A stretch of 64,000 nucleotides of DNA from NCBI GenBank assembly GCA_036782995.1, contig DAIPXZ010000004.1:108436-172435 (forward strand), in the 5' to 3' direction. Each line of letters begins with the position of its first letter. The stretch's first letter is position 1. Below, in pieces: positions 8,928 to 18,054 of this stretch. Source of the DNA: DAIPXZ01 sp036782995 (GTDB taxonomy: Bacteria; Bacillota; Clostridia; Saccharofermentanales; Saccharofermentanaceae). The notes beneath the pieces were generated by a model. It saw only the letters and a list, made by a program, of their open reading frames with translations, ran no database searches and was not told the origin of the DNA. The position numbers and the translations under genes are program-made.

Positions 8928-9263
8928 TTAGTCAGCGCTTTCTTTTTTCACAATCGTGCTGATGGCCGTCTTTTTAAAGGTGAGCATCGTATGTGCTACG
9001 CTCGTTGTAATAGTAATATTATCGTCTTGGATATTGGCTACTACACCAACCACACCACCGATTGTTACAATATTATCACCGACACACAAAGCAGAAACCT
9101 GTTTTTGCAATTCCTTATCACGCTTACGCTGAGGACGAATCAATACAAAATACATAACCAAGAAAGCGGCTGCGCAAAGGGCAACCATAATCAGGGTATC
9201 ACCCATGGTCGCACCGCTGGCTGCAGTTGCTGTCGTCTCTGTCGCTTCTAAAAGAAAAATCAT
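8928..9263 (-). CDS. yajC: Preprotein translocase subunit YajC
   Basis: 111 residues. Accessory membrane subunit of the SecDF-YajC complex, which assists Sec-dependent protein export. One transmembrane segment (about residues 24-43, TLIMVALCAAAFLVMYFVLI) is followed at once by the diagnostic RPQRKRDKE, then a small soluble domain with VGDNIVTIGGVVG. GGAGG lies six bases before the ATG. yajC often sits beside queA-tgt; here queA-tgt is close by but on the other strand, separated by dapB-dapA. It has its own promoter and terminator. Confidence 0.95.
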   Translation of the reverse strand: MIFLLEATETTATAASGATMGDTLIMVALCAAAFLVMYFVLIRPQRKRDKELQKQVSALCVGDNIVTIGGVVGVVANIQDDNITITTSVAHTMLTFKKTAISTIVKKESAD

Positions 9264-9333
9264 AGAATTACCTCCGCATCAAAAGACGAATACTCGCATT
9301 CATCTTCTGCTTTATTGCCATTTACCATTTGAC

Positions 9334-9362
9334 ATTTTAACATCGACAGAAATAAATCGCAA
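9334..9362 (-). promoter_or_regulatory. yajC promoter
   Basis: The minus strand has TTGCGA, a 17-bp spacer and TAAAAT. The spacer contains TGTCGAT (9348-9342), one base off the Spo0A box, but as a single copy this is weak evidence for regulation. Confidence 0.55.
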
Positions 9363-9375
9363 GCAATACGAGCAA

Positions 9376-10137
9376 TCAATCAGCAAGAAGCTCTTTCATG
9401 GAGTATATCCCCGGTTCTTTATCACACATAAAACGTGCCGCAGAAATCGCACCGCGAGCAAAAACATCTCGTGTTTGTGCACTGTGCGAGATTGTCATGA
9501 TCTCTTCACCGCCAATAAACATGACCTTATGCTCACCGACGATATTGCCACCACGAATCGAATGAATACCGATTTCGTTATTGGCACGTTTACGGCGTAC
9601 CGATTGACGGTCATAGACGTAATCCATTTGATGATCCAAAGTCTCGTTAATCTCATCGGCAATCATTAATGCCGTTCCGGATGGGGCATCGAGTTTCCGA
9701 TTATGGTGTTCTTCGACAATTTCAATCTCGAAGTCCGGATAGAGCTTCGCCGCGGCTTCATTGACTAAACGAATCAATACATTAATACCGAGCGACATAT
9801 TACCGGAAAAGAACACACCGACCTGCTTCGACATATCGTCAAGCTTCGCCTTTTGTTCCTGAGAAAGACCTGTAGTACACATGACAATCGGTTTGTTCCT
9901 CGTTAACGACAAGTTGGTAACCGCTTCAAATGCGCTCACATGGGAAAAATCAATGATAACATCAAATTCTTCCTTCACGTCTTCTATACAGGAATAAACC
10001 GGAAAAGCGCCACTAAAATCATCTCGTACATCTCCGCCTGCAACAATCTCTATGTCTTGGTAATCATTGCACATCTCCACAATGACATGACCCATATGTC
10101 CCAAACATCCGTTTAGGAAAATACGTACATTACTCAT
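9376..10137 (-). CDS. dapB: 4-hydroxy-tetrahydrodipicolinate reductase
   Basis: 253 residues. NAD(P)H-dependent reduction of 4-hydroxy-tetrahydrodipicolinate in the diaminopimelate/lysine pathway. The N-terminal nucleotide-binding motif is NGCLGHMGHVI, an uncommon version of the usual GxxGxMG. The conserved catalytic and substrate segment EEHHNRKLDAPSGTA lies near residue 145, and the C-terminus carries the typical HSAQTRDVFARGA. It lies 17 bases after dapA in the same direction, so both are expressed together from the promoter before dapA. Confidence 0.95.
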   Translation of the reverse strand: MSNVRIFLNGCLGHMGHVIVEMCNDYQDIEIVAGGDVRDDFSGAFPVYSCIEDVKEEFDVIIDFSHVSAFEAVTNLSLTRNKPIVMCTTGLSQEQKAKLDDMSKQVGVFFSGNMSLGINVLIRLVNEAAAKLYPDFEIEIVEEHHNRKLDAPSGTALMIADEINETLDHQMDYVYDRQSVRRKRANNEIGIHSIRGGNIVGEHKVMFIGGEEIMTISHSAQTRDVFARGAISAARFMCDKEPGIYSMKELLAD

Positions 10138-10154
10138 GGAACTAACCGCCTCTC

Positions 10155-11048
10155 TTACGCCTTCGGGTGGAAGGATAAATCATATTGGGAAAGAGTGTTT
10201 CTTAAGAACTCCTTGTTCTCCGCGTTCATTTCGCAAAGCGGAAGTCGGCAATCGCCAATCTCCCAGCCCAACATATTCAAGGCTTCCTTAACGGGAATCG
10301 GATTCACATCACAGAACAACGCCTTCACAAGCGGGATAATATCGCATTGTAGCTGTCTTGCACGAACGATATCACCGTTTAAGTAAGCATGTACCATCTC
10401 ACTCATGGTTTCTGGAACAACGTGGGATACAACGGAAATAACACCCTTACCGCCCATAGACAGCATTGGAACAACAAGTCCGTCTTCACCAGAATAAATA
10501 TCCAGCCGATCACCACAAAGAGAAACCACCTCAGGTACCTGTCCAAGATTACATTCCTTAATCGCTGTAATATTGGAAATATCGCAAAGACGACGTAAAG
10601 TCTTCGGTGCAATATTCAAATTTGTTCTCGAAGGTACATTGTACAAAACAAGTGGCAAATCAGTTGCTTCAGCAGTGGCGGCAAAATGACGAACGATGCC
10701 CTCCTGAGAAGTCTTGTTGTAATATGGGGTAACAACAAGCAATGCATCTGCTCCGATGGCCGTAGCCTCCTTGGCCAGATGAACACCGTGTGCAGTATCA
10801 TTACTTCCCGTTCCAGCAATGACAGGGATTCTTCCGTTTACATGCTCAACTACCGTCTTAATCGTAGCAAGATGTTCGGAATCCGGCATCGTTGAAGCCT
10901 CACCTGTAGTTCCGCATACAACAATTGCATCTGTCTTATGATTCAAATGGAAGTCGACAAGCTGGCAAAGCTTTTTTGAGTCAACACCTCCGTTCGAAAA
11001 AGGTGTGACGATGGCAACTCCTGCGCCTTCAAAAATTGGCTTTCTCAT
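10155..11048 (-). CDS. dapA: 4-hydroxy-tetrahydrodipicolinate synthase
   Basis: 297 residues. Condenses pyruvate with aspartate semialdehyde to start the lysine/diaminopimelate branch. The TIM-barrel enzyme shows CGTTGEASTM near residue 45, VVTPYYNKTSQEG with the catalytic tyrosine, LYNVPSRTN, and the Schiff-base lysine in ITAIKECNL. GGAGG precedes the ATG by seven bases. It is the first gene of a dapA-dapB pair. No lysine riboswitch fits into the short leader (about 70 nt); only a small hairpin is present. Confidence 0.95.
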   Translation of the reverse strand: MRKPIFEGAGVAIVTPFSNGGVDSKKLCQLVDFHLNHKTDAIVVCGTTGEASTMPDSEHLATIKTVVEHVNGRIPVIAGTGSNDTAHGVHLAKEATAIGADALLVVTPYYNKTSQEGIVRHFAATAEATDLPLVLYNVPSRTNLNIAPKTLRRLCDISNITAIKECNLGQVPEVVSLCGDRLDIYSGEDGLVVPMLSMGGKGVISVVSHVVPETMSEMVHAYLNGDIVRARQLQCDIIPLVKALFCDVNPIPVKEALNMLGWEIGDCRLPLCEMNAENKEFLRNTLSQYDLSFHPKA

Positions 11049-11088
11049 GTTTAGTCCTCCATTTCTTTACAAGATTTATTTCGAGTAT

Positions 11089-11108
11089 TTCAGCAATATT
11101 TTGCCGAA
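11089..11108 (-). promoter_or_regulatory. Hairpin in the dapA leader
   Basis: On the minus strand TTCGGCAA-AATA-TTGCTGAA can form an 8-bp stem in the 5' leader of dapA, upstream of its ribosome binding site. There is no T-run, so it is not a terminator; it may affect mRNA stability. Confidence 0.35.
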
Positions 11109-11123
11109 AAAACTCTTCTAGAA

Positions 11124-11153
11124 ATCATATCACCTACTGTACACAAACGTCAA
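11124..11153 (-). promoter_or_regulatory. dapA promoter
   Basis: Minus strand: TTGACG, an 18-bp spacer and TATGAT with the extended -10 TGA in front. It overlaps the divergent queA promoter at 11138-11166, so the two transcription units may compete for polymerase. Confidence 0.65.
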
Positions 11154-11166
11154 TTGAGAATATAAT
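11138..11166 (+). promoter_or_regulatory. queA promoter, placing the start of transcription at the ATG
   Basis: Plus strand: TGTACA (four of six matches to -35), a 17-bp spacer and a perfect TATAAT at 11161-11166. The queA ATG at 11174 lies seven bases after the -10 box, where transcription normally starts. No Shine-Dalgarno sequence fits between, so the mRNA would be leaderless. Confidence 0.6.
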
Positions 11167-11173
11167 ATCCACG

Positions 11174-12241
11174 ATGAAAACAAGTGATTTCTTTTATGAA
11201 TTACCCGAAGAACTTATCGCCCAACACCCTCTTTCGAACCGTTCAGGTTCGCGTCTCTTAACACTTGACGGAAGGACAGGCGATATTTCGCATATGCATT
11301 TTTCTGACATCACCACACTTCTTCATAAGGGTGATTGTCTGGTCATTAATAATACGAAGGTAATCCCAGCGCGACTCTTAGGTGTACGTACCGATACAGG
11401 AACCGCAATCGAGTTATTGCTTCTTAAAAGAATCGATGATAACCATTGGGAGACATTGGCGCGTCCCGGTAAAACAGTAAAGGAAGGACGTCACCTTACC
11501 TTTATTCCCGGGCGATTAGAGGCTGAGGTCGAGTCGGTTTTACCGGATGGTAACCGAATTGTGAGATTCGACTTTGAAGGTATTTGGGAAGAAATTCTCG
11601 ATGAAGCCGGCATCATGCCTCTTCCACCCTATATTCATGAACAGCTCGAGGATAAGAATCGTTACCAGACGGTATACGCAAAAGAAGTCGGCTCCGCAGC
11701 CGCGCCGACAGCCGGACTTCACTTTACGCCGGAACTTCTTTCCTCCATTCGGAAAATGGGCGTAGAGATTGCCGAAGTCACGCTTCATGTAGGCTTAGGC
11801 ACCTTCCGTCCCGTGAAGGTTACAAATATTGACGAGCATGTAATGCACAGCGAATGGTATGAGCTGAATCAAAAAGCATCTGACACCATTCGAAAAGCAC
11901 GTCGTGAGAAGCATCGCGTCATCGCTGTAGGAACCACCTCATGCCGAACCTTAGAGACCGTTGCAAAGAATAATCCGAAGATGCTTCCTTGCTCCGGATG
12001 GACCGACATATTTATTTATCCGGGTGTAAAATTCAACGCCATCGACGCTCTCATTACGAATTTTCACTTACCCGAATCGACATTAATCATGTTAGTTTCT
12101 GCTTTTGCCGGAAAAGAACATGTCCTTTCGGCTTACGATATAGCCGTAAAAGAAAAGTACCGTTTCTTCTCATTTGGCGATGCCATGTTTGTGACTCCGC
12201 TTGTCGAAAGAGAGATTAGCCCGCTTGAGGAGGAATTATGA
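11174..12241 (+). CDS. queA: S-adenosylmethionine:tRNA ribosyltransferase-isomerase
   Basis: 355 residues. Transfers and isomerises the ribosyl group of SAM onto preQ1-modified tRNA to form epoxyqueuosine. The N-terminus MKTSDFFYELPEELIAQHP is the family start, followed by NNTKVIPARLLG, SAAAPTAGLHFT near residue 177, HVGLGTFRPV and the C-terminal NFHLPESTLIMLVSAF. In-frame extension to an ATG at 11036 is possible but would overlap the dapA start and its promoter. Seven bases after the TATAAT box, this ATG appears leaderless. The stop overlaps the tgt start (ATGA). Confidence 0.95.
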   Translation: MKTSDFFYELPEELIAQHPLSNRSGSRLLTLDGRTGDISHMHFSDITTLLHKGDCLVINNTKVIPARLLGVRTDTGTAIELLLLKRIDDNHWETLARPGKTVKEGRHLTFIPGRLEAEVESVLPDGNRIVRFDFEGIWEEILDEAGIMPLPPYIHEQLEDKNRYQTVYAKEVGSAAAPTAGLHFTPELLSSIRKMGVEIAEVTLHVGLGTFRPVKVTNIDEHVMHSEWYELNQKASDTIRKARREKHRVIAVGTTSCRTLETVAKNNPKMLPCSGWTDIFIYPGVKFNAIDALITNFHLPESTLIMLVSAFAGKEHVLSAYDIAVKEKYRFFSFGDAMFVTPLVEREISPLEEEL

Positions 12242-13362
12242 GCGATTTTCCCGTCTACTATGAGCATATCCATACCTGTGCGCAATCCGGCGCACGTTTA
12301 GGTCGCGTCCACACACCACATGGCAGTTTTATGACGCCGCAATTTATGCCTGTTGGCACACAGGCAACGATTAAAGGCATGTCACCAGAAGCTGTAGAAG
12401 ATATGGGCGCTCGCATTATTTTGTCAAACACATATCATCTATGGATGCGACCGGGGAGTGAAATCGTTCGTGACGCAGGCGGCCTTCATAAGTTCATGAA
12501 CTGGAAGCATTCCATCTTGACCGACAGTGGCGGTTTTCAGGTGTTTTCACTTGCCAAACCGAAGGATATCAAGGAAGAAGGCGTTCGTTTCAAATCTCAT
12601 ATTGATGGTTCTACTCATCTTCTCACGCCGGAAATATCCATCAACATTCAAAACAATCTTGGTGCCGATATAATTATGGCTTTCGACGAATGTACCCCAT
12701 GGCCATGTGACAAGCAATACGCGAAGCGTTCCTTAGAACGTACCACGCGTTGGCTAGAGCGTTGTGTAAATTCACACAAAAAGCCTGACACGCAGGCACT
12801 TTTCGGCATTATCCAAGGCTCATGCTTTAAGGATTTGCGTAAACAAAGTGCACGCGAAATCACATCTTTTGATCTCCCTGGATATTCCATTGGTGGTCTT
12901 TCCGTGGGCGAACCTGGCGAACTCATGTATGAGATGTTAGAAGAAACCGTACCGATTATGCCCTTTGATAAACCGAGATATCTCATGGGTGTTGGTTCAC
13001 CCGACTACTTAATAGAAGGTGCCATTCGCGGCATTGATATGTTTGATTGTGTACTTCCGACAAGAATTGGTCGAAACGGAACTGTATTTACAAGAGACGG
13101 CCGATTGATTGTCCGCGATGCCGCTTGTGCTACAGACTTCCGCCCCATAGAAGAGGACTGCGATTGCTATTGCTGCCGTAATTACAGTCGTGCATATGTA
13201 CGTCATTTGTTAAAAGCGAAGGAAATGTTTGGTTTGACGCTTTGCTCATATCATAACTTGCATTTTCTCTTACACCTTATGGAGGATGTACGTACTGCCA
13301 TCGCAGAAGATCGATTACTCTCCTTCCGCGATGACTTTTTCCGAAGATATTACGGAAAATAA
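12238..13362 (+). CDS. tgt: Queuine/preQ1 tRNA-guanine transglycosylase
   Basis: 374 residues. Exchanges guanine-34 of GUN-anticodon tRNAs for preQ1. The TIM-barrel enzyme shows LTDSGGFQVFSL with the catalytic Asp, the AFDECTPWPCD segment, GGLSVGEP and LPTRIGRNGTVFT carrying the tRNA-recognition loop. The zinc site is CDCYCC followed by a histidine in the NLHFL helix. GAGGAGG precedes the ATG, which overlaps the queA stop by four bases, so translation is coupled. queA and tgt together handle two successive steps of queuosine formation. Confidence 0.96.
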   Translation: MSDFPVYYEHIHTCAQSGARLGRVHTPHGSFMTPQFMPVGTQATIKGMSPEAVEDMGARIILSNTYHLWMRPGSEIVRDAGGLHKFMNWKHSILTDSGGFQVFSLAKPKDIKEEGVRFKSHIDGSTHLLTPEISINIQNNLGADIIMAFDECTPWPCDKQYAKRSLERTTRWLERCVNSHKKPDTQALFGIIQGSCFKDLRKQSAREITSFDLPGYSIGGLSVGEPGELMYEMLEETVPIMPFDKPRYLMGVGSPDYLIEGAIRGIDMFDCVLPTRIGRNGTVFTRDGRLIVRDAACATDFRPIEEDCDCYCCRNYSRAYVRHLLKAKEMFGLTLCSYHNLHFLLHLMEDVRTAIAEDRLLSFRDDFFRRYYGK

Positions 13363-13387
13363 CGAGTAGCCTATCCCATAGATAACG

Positions 13388-13428
13388 AAAGAGCTTATTT
13401 CATATTTCGTGAAATAAGCTCTTTTGCA
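13388..13428. terminator. Shared terminator between convergent tgt and the kinase operon
   Basis: AAAGAGCTTATTTCA (13388-13402) and its reverse complement (13410-13424) form a perfect 15-bp stem with a 7-nt loop. On the plus strand it ends in CTCTTTTGC and on the minus strand in CTCTTTCGTT. It lies between two convergent genes and can serve both. Confidence 0.85.
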
Positions 13429-13461
13429 GTGTCCATTAGCAAATTGGTTTACAAAAATGCA

Positions 13462-15975
13462 TTAATTAAATTGAATGGAATCTCGTAGAACATGGAATTG
13501 ATCCACAATCGATTGTGGCATCGAAGCATCCATAAAAGCACAAACGCCGAGGTATTTTCCATCTTCTTCCAAAACAAAAGTAAAAAGCAGCATGGCATCA
13601 TCATCGTAAGAAGTAGCATAGGCACGCACTTTGCAAATGTCATTTCCTCGCACGAATTCCGGATCAGTATATGTTTCAAAAGGGGCATTTGAGTCAACGG
13701 CTTCAAGTAAATCAAAGGCTTCATCCATCGTCGTTGCCGCTGAAAGGTCCACCGTTGCCACATAACCGATATTCTCGTCAATACCATTAATTGTTCCATA
13801 CATACAAGTGAGACCACTCTCCGTCGTAACCTGTTGGAAGCTAGAGGTAATGCTCGAATCATATGCGAAAATATATCGCGGAGTATAATTGTATTTATAG
13901 AGCATATATGAATTGTTTCCACCGTACAATGTCGCGAATGTCTGTACAGCGCCAACAACAATCGAATCATTTGTTTCATAGTTCGGATCATTTCTGAACT
14001 GTGTGCACATGACAAAATGACAGCCAGCCCCGGTTTTCGCTTCCAGTGCCAATACAAGGCCATCGCAAGCTACGCCATTTGCATCATCCATATTGAAAGA
14101 TACACCTTCATACGTATCACGTGACACTAACGTACCAGTGGAATGTTCGGAGAACACCACGTCTGTATAGCCTAATTCTTCCAAAAATTCATTAATCCAT
14201 AAATCTCCATATGATGCAAAATCATTCAAGGAATAGGTTGGATATCCATATTGATAATATGAAAAGCCCGAAAATATTTTGCACTGACCATCTCCACTAG
14301 TAAATGAGTAGTATTCTGGTGTGCCCTCGAAAACATAATCACCGGGTACATCGATGGAATAGGCCTGTATTTCATTCGAATATCTCTTGGCTCCACCCGG
14401 ACGATCTATGACAGTCGGTACATCATAGTCAACGACAGCCGTTGGCGCCGTTGTAAGAGACGCCGTCGTTTCTGTCTCCGAAGTCTCTGTTGTTTCCGTT
14501 GCTCTGGCCGTTCGTCTCGTACTCTTAGAAGAGCTCACAGTTTCTTCTGGAAAAACATAATTCCGGACTAAATAAATGGTCGGAATAGTAATAATGGTCA
14601 CTAAAACAGCCGCCGCAATGATAACAAACACAGGAGATTTGAAGAAAGATTTCTTCGTCTTTTGCTTTGTTTCATCATTATTAAGCGGTGATGCTGATGA
14701 TGAATCTTCTTGGAAAGCTACATTCTCAGGCTTTTCAGAAGTAATCGATATCATCGGTTTCTCTTGCGACGATTCAGGAATATCTGAATCCGGTGTGGAA
14801 AGCAAATCCTTATCGGAGCCCTCGGAAGAAAATGCGGCTGAGGCTTGGTTCGATGACAGCGTGTCATTGGTTTGAGCAATAGTAGCATTCACAACATCCG
14901 AAGCTATGGGTTCGGTAGAAATCGAAGATGTTTGATCCGAAGCTTGTGTTTCGGTCGCAGTTAATGGGGCTTGACCCGATGCTTGCGGCATCTCGCTTGA
15001 TTCTGCAGACATATTTTGTTTATTCATTGCCGTCATAAAATCGTCCATACTCTGGAAACGGTCACTCATACGAACAGCAAGTGCTTTCATAATTGCATCA
15101 TTCATGGAAGTTGGAATGGACGGCACGATTTGATTTATGGGGACAATCGTGTCTTCATGAATGCGTTCTATTGCATCTGGTGGCATCGTGCCGGTTATTG
15201 ACATATACATCGTCGCTGCCAAGGCATATACATCTGTCCATGGGCCTTGATTTCCGTGAGTACGATATTGCTCTTCCGGCGCAAATCCATGCTTCAAGAT
15301 GATGGATTTACTCTTGTCACTGTCAACGGCAAGTCTTGCCGCACCAAAATCAATGAGTCGTGTAGTTCCATTCTTCATCACAAGTATATTGTCTGGGCTG
15401 ATATCACGGTGTAGTAGATTATGAGAATGAACCGAGCGAAGAGATTCCATAATCGGCATGAAAAGTGATTTCGCTTCGGTGGCATTCAATTTTCCGCCAT
15501 GAGTGGTCACATATGTCTTTAGATTCACACCATCGATATAGTCCATGACAAAGTAAGCAGAATTATTTTCACGAAAATAGTCCTGCACAGTAACGATATT
15601 TGGTACATCACGTAATTTTGCCAGTGTACGAGCCTCATCAAGAAAGCGAGTCTCTCCTTTATGGTATTTATCCTCTTCTTCTGGGCTGGAAACGGCAAGG
15701 GTATAACGATCATTTACACGAACAGCAATACCGGAAGGCAAATATTCCTTTACGGCGACTACGATTTCCAATGTCAAATCGAAAGCAACATATGTGATAC
15801 CAAATCCGCCAACGCCCAAGACGCGACCAGTAAGATATCTTCCATTTAATATCGTTCCAATTGGAAGTGCAATATATGGATGTGCATTCTTGCTCAAATC
15901 ATATCCACAATGTGGACATGGTCCAACACCATCGTGCTCATCAAAGCAGCCGTAGCATATTTTGTTCGTGTCCAT
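13462..15975 (-). CDS. Transmembrane Ser/Thr protein kinase with N-terminal zinc ribbon
   Basis: 837 residues. A four-cysteine ribbon (Cys7, Cys10, Cys20, Cys23) precedes a eukaryotic-type kinase domain: glycine loop GVGGFG (54-59), Lys75/76-type AVKEYLP, catalytic HRD (Asp191) with Asn196, and DFG (209-211). A Ser/Thr/Gln-rich linker of about 120 residues leads to one transmembrane helix (about 448-470). The 360-residue extracytoplasmic part has no PASTA repeats and I do not recognise it. It is the last gene of a five-gene operon, eight bases after a PPM phosphatase that probably reverses its phosphorylations. The domain order suggests an outside sensor with inside kinase. Confidence 0.9.
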   Translation of the reverse strand: MDTNKICYGCFDEHDGVGPCPHCGYDLSKNAHPYIALPIGTILNGRYLTGRVLGVGGFGITYVAFDLTLEIVVAVKEYLPSGIAVRVNDRYTLAVSSPEEEDKYHKGETRFLDEARTLAKLRDVPNIVTVQDYFRENNSAYFVMDYIDGVNLKTYVTTHGGKLNATEAKSLFMPIMESLRSVHSHNLLHRDISPDNILVMKNGTTRLIDFGAARLAVDSDKSKSIILKHGFAPEEQYRTHGNQGPWTDVYALAATMYMSITGTMPPDAIERIHEDTIVPINQIVPSIPTSMNDAIMKALAVRMSDRFQSMDDFMTAMNKQNMSAESSEMPQASGQAPLTATETQASDQTSSISTEPIASDVVNATIAQTNDTLSSNQASAAFSSEGSDKDLLSTPDSDIPESSQEKPMISITSEKPENVAFQEDSSSASPLNNDETKQKTKKSFFKSPVFVIIAAAVLVTIITIPTIYLVRNYVFPEETVSSSKSTRRTARATETTETSETETTASLTTAPTAVVDYDVPTVIDRPGGAKRYSNEIQAYSIDVPGDYVFEGTPEYYSFTSGDGQCKIFSGFSYYQYGYPTYSLNDFASYGDLWINEFLEELGYTDVVFSEHSTGTLVSRDTYEGVSFNMDDANGVACDGLVLALEAKTGAGCHFVMCTQFRNDPNYETNDSIVVGAVQTFATLYGGNNSYMLYKYNYTPRYIFAYDSSITSSFQQVTTESGLTCMYGTINGIDENIGYVATVDLSAATTMDEAFDLLEAVDSNAPFETYTDPEFVRGNDICKVRAYATSYDDDAMLLFTFVLEEDGKYLGVCAFMDASMPQSIVDQFHVLRDSIQFN

Positions 15976-15983
15976 GTTTCCCC

Positions 15984-16688
15984 CTAGTGATGAATATATA
16001 CCAATGCAGTTAGATTATCTCCCTGCAGATGCGATCTACGTACAATGCGCAATATCATGTGATCCAGCCATTGTTTGGCATCCTCGGATTTTGCTAAATC
16101 AATCAGCATTTCGGTCTCATAAATATTTTCCCAAAACCCATCCGTACATATTAATAAAGCATCATTCTGCTTAATTGTAAACCCTTTTTCTTCGTGGGGC
16201 TTTAGGGAATCTGTCTGACCCAAGCAAGAAAGCAACCCTGTTCTCTCTTGATTCTCGCGAATCGATTCATAATCGCCTTTTTCATGCATGACCGTCCGAT
16301 ATACGATTGAATCATCTTCAGTGACATGCATGAGTTTTCCATCCGAAAAGTGATATATACGAGTGTCGCCCACGTTAGCCCATGAAACCACTTGATGAAC
16401 AATGGAAAAAGAACAAATCGTGGAGCCGGCATTTTTCAGCATGCAATCCACTTTTTGTTCTTTCGTTAATGCTTCATTCGCGGCCAATATCGCTTGATAT
16501 GGATTTTTCCTGTGCTCCATAGCTTTGATAGCGGCATTCGCACAGATGGTGGCGGCTTGATCGCCTGTCGGCATACCATTCAAGCCGTCACAAAGGACAC
16601 AAACCAGCGAACCGTCTACCAGCTTCGCCAGTAGTCGGTCGCAGTTCGGTGCATGTCCACCTTCATGTGTAAAAGCACAATAATCCAT
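15984..16688 (-). CDS. Soluble PPM/PP2C-type Ser/Thr phosphatase
   Basis: 234 residues, cytoplasmic, a minimal PPM domain. Visible metal and phosphate motifs are NCD (residues 15-17), CDGLNGMPTGD (33-43) in place of the usual DGMGG, ANVGDTRIY near 107, CTDGFWEN near 182 and GDNLTAL near the C-terminus. The family removes phosphate from Ser/Thr with two Mg or Mn ions. It starts on the last base of the protease-FHA gene (TAATG) and lies eight bases before the kinase. The operon also encodes a second, membrane-anchored PPM. Confidence 0.9.
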   Translation of the reverse strand: MDYCAFTHEGGHAPNCDRLLAKLVDGSLVCVLCDGLNGMPTGDQAATICANAAIKAMEHRKNPYQAILAANEALTKEQKVDCMLKNAGSTICSFSIVHQVVSWANVGDTRIYHFSDGKLMHVTEDDSIVYRTVMHEKGDYESIRENQERTGLLSCLGQTDSLKPHEEKGFTIKQNDALLICTDGFWENIYETEMLIDLAKSEDAKQWLDHMILRIVRRSHLQGDNLTALVYIHH

Positions 16689-18010
16689 TATTCTCTGTCT
16701 ACCTTAAACGTATTCGTTTTGTCAGCCAATCCGAAACCAGCGCCTGGAAGCAACGTTTCCGGAACGGATTGCGTTAATTTACGTCCGTCGTCTAAATATG
16801 TACCATATGTAGAACCATTATCAGTTAAGACAAAAGACTTCGTGCGTGCATCGTAGTAAATCGAACAGTGGTTGGAGCTGATGCCCGGTGTGTCATCCGG
16901 GAATAGAAGTGTGCAGGAATTTGAATCTCTGCCGATGGTCATTGTCTTTGCCGTTAACGGATATTTTTTCCCTGCGTATTGACCCGTAACACCAATCAAA
17001 TATGCTTTCTTGCCATCGTCCTTTTCTCCTACGACTACCACCTTTTTCGTGCCTGTAAAACCGACAACCAGAAGGAGTGCCAAGGCTACGAGTGTGATTC
17101 CACCGTAAAGAACGAATTCCTTTTGTGCCTCATCAACTGCAGCATCCAATTTTTTCTTTGTTTTTTTGTTCTTTGCAGCAGCTTCATCTTCCAAATCATC
17201 GATATAATCTTCACTTAAAGTGTAGTCAATATCATTATCTTCGAGGATTTCACGAAGTTCATTGGAAAGGCTGGCAAAAGACATCGTATCGGTATCAACA
17301 TGTGCCAAAGTATTGACGCCAATGGCAAATCCGTTTGTATCAATCAATGGTCCGCCAGAGTTACCGCCAGCGATGGAAACATCCATTTGGAAAGCATCAA
17401 AGCCAACACCCATTGGGTGCATGACTTTACCGATAACACCTTCTGTAACCGTTACACCATTTGTACTGAAATCCGTGTGATCTGTAACTTCAAAAGAAGT
17501 ATGCGGAAAACCAAGTGCAAAGACATGTTCGCCAGCTTCTACGGTATCTGAATCACGAATAATCAGCGGATCACGTTTGTCTGTAGGCGAAGGAATCTTT
17601 AAAATGGCGATATCATTTTCTTCAGGAGCGGAGTAGAAAACGACTTCTGGAATAACGTAATCATTATCATCAAAATATAGTTGAATCTCGCCGTTCATCA
17701 GATACGCACCTTCTACCACGTGACCATTGGTAACGAAGTATTCCACGTCTTCACCCGGTGTTCCGATAGCCCAACCGGAGCCCCAAGCGCCACAAAGATA
17801 ATCGCCTTCAATATACTCTTCATAAACATAAACGATACTGTTCTTGGCTTCATTGGCAGTAATACCGTATTCGGCAACCTCTTCCACCATACTATTTTTC
17901 TTATCTTTGGCATTTTGCCACGGTTCATATTTTGTTACGCAAAAGTAACCTGAGCCGATGACGGCAACAGCCAAAATGACCAACAATACCCTTCTAATCC
18001 ATTTCCACAT
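16688..18010 (-). CDS. Membrane trypsin-like serine protease with C-terminal FHA domain
   Basis: 440 residues from ATG 18010, which has GGAGG seven bases upstream. Order: transmembrane helix (about 7-24), trypsin/HtrA-like protease domain (about 55-255), a charged possible coiled coil (270-295), a second helix (about 299-320) and an FHA domain (about 350-425). The catalytic triad is visible: His97 in VTNGHVV, Asp133 in NDIAI and Ser218 in GGNSGGPL. The FHA domain keeps IGR (359-361), SSNH (378-381) and NGSTYGT (398-404), so it should bind phosphothreonine. Two helices put the protease outside and the FHA inside. There is no PDZ domain, unlike HtrA. Confidence 0.88.
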   Translation of the reverse strand: MWKWIRRVLLVILAVAVIGSGYFCVTKYEPWQNAKDKKNSMVEEVAEYGITANEAKNSIVYVYEEYIEGDYLCGAWGSGWAIGTPGEDVEYFVTNGHVVEGAYLMNGEIQLYFDDNDYVIPEVVFYSAPEENDIAILKIPSPTDKRDPLIIRDSDTVEAGEHVFALGFPHTSFEVTDHTDFSTNGVTVTEGVIGKVMHPMGVGFDAFQMDVSIAGGNSGGPLIDTNGFAIGVNTLAHVDTDTMSFASLSNELREILEDNDIDYTLSEDYIDDLEDEAAAKNKKTKKKLDAAVDEAQKEFVLYGGITLVALALLLVVGFTGTKKVVVVGEKDDGKKAYLIGVTGQYAGKKYPLTAKTMTIGRDSNSCTLLFPDDTPGISSNHCSIYYDARTKSFVLTDNGSTYGTYLDDGRKLTQSVPETLLPGAGFGLADKTNTFKVDRE

Positions 18011-18054
18011 AAAACATCCTCCATTCAAATATTCTATATTGAATCACTTGTGGT

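Noticed and set aside
9342..9348. Single Spo0A-like box in the yajC promoter; similar single copies at 2202-2208 and 22030-22036
   Set aside because: One 7-bp copy without a tandem partner is expected by chance in AT-rich DNA.
11049..11123. Lysine riboswitch before dapA
   Set aside because: The leader is too short and has only one small hairpin.
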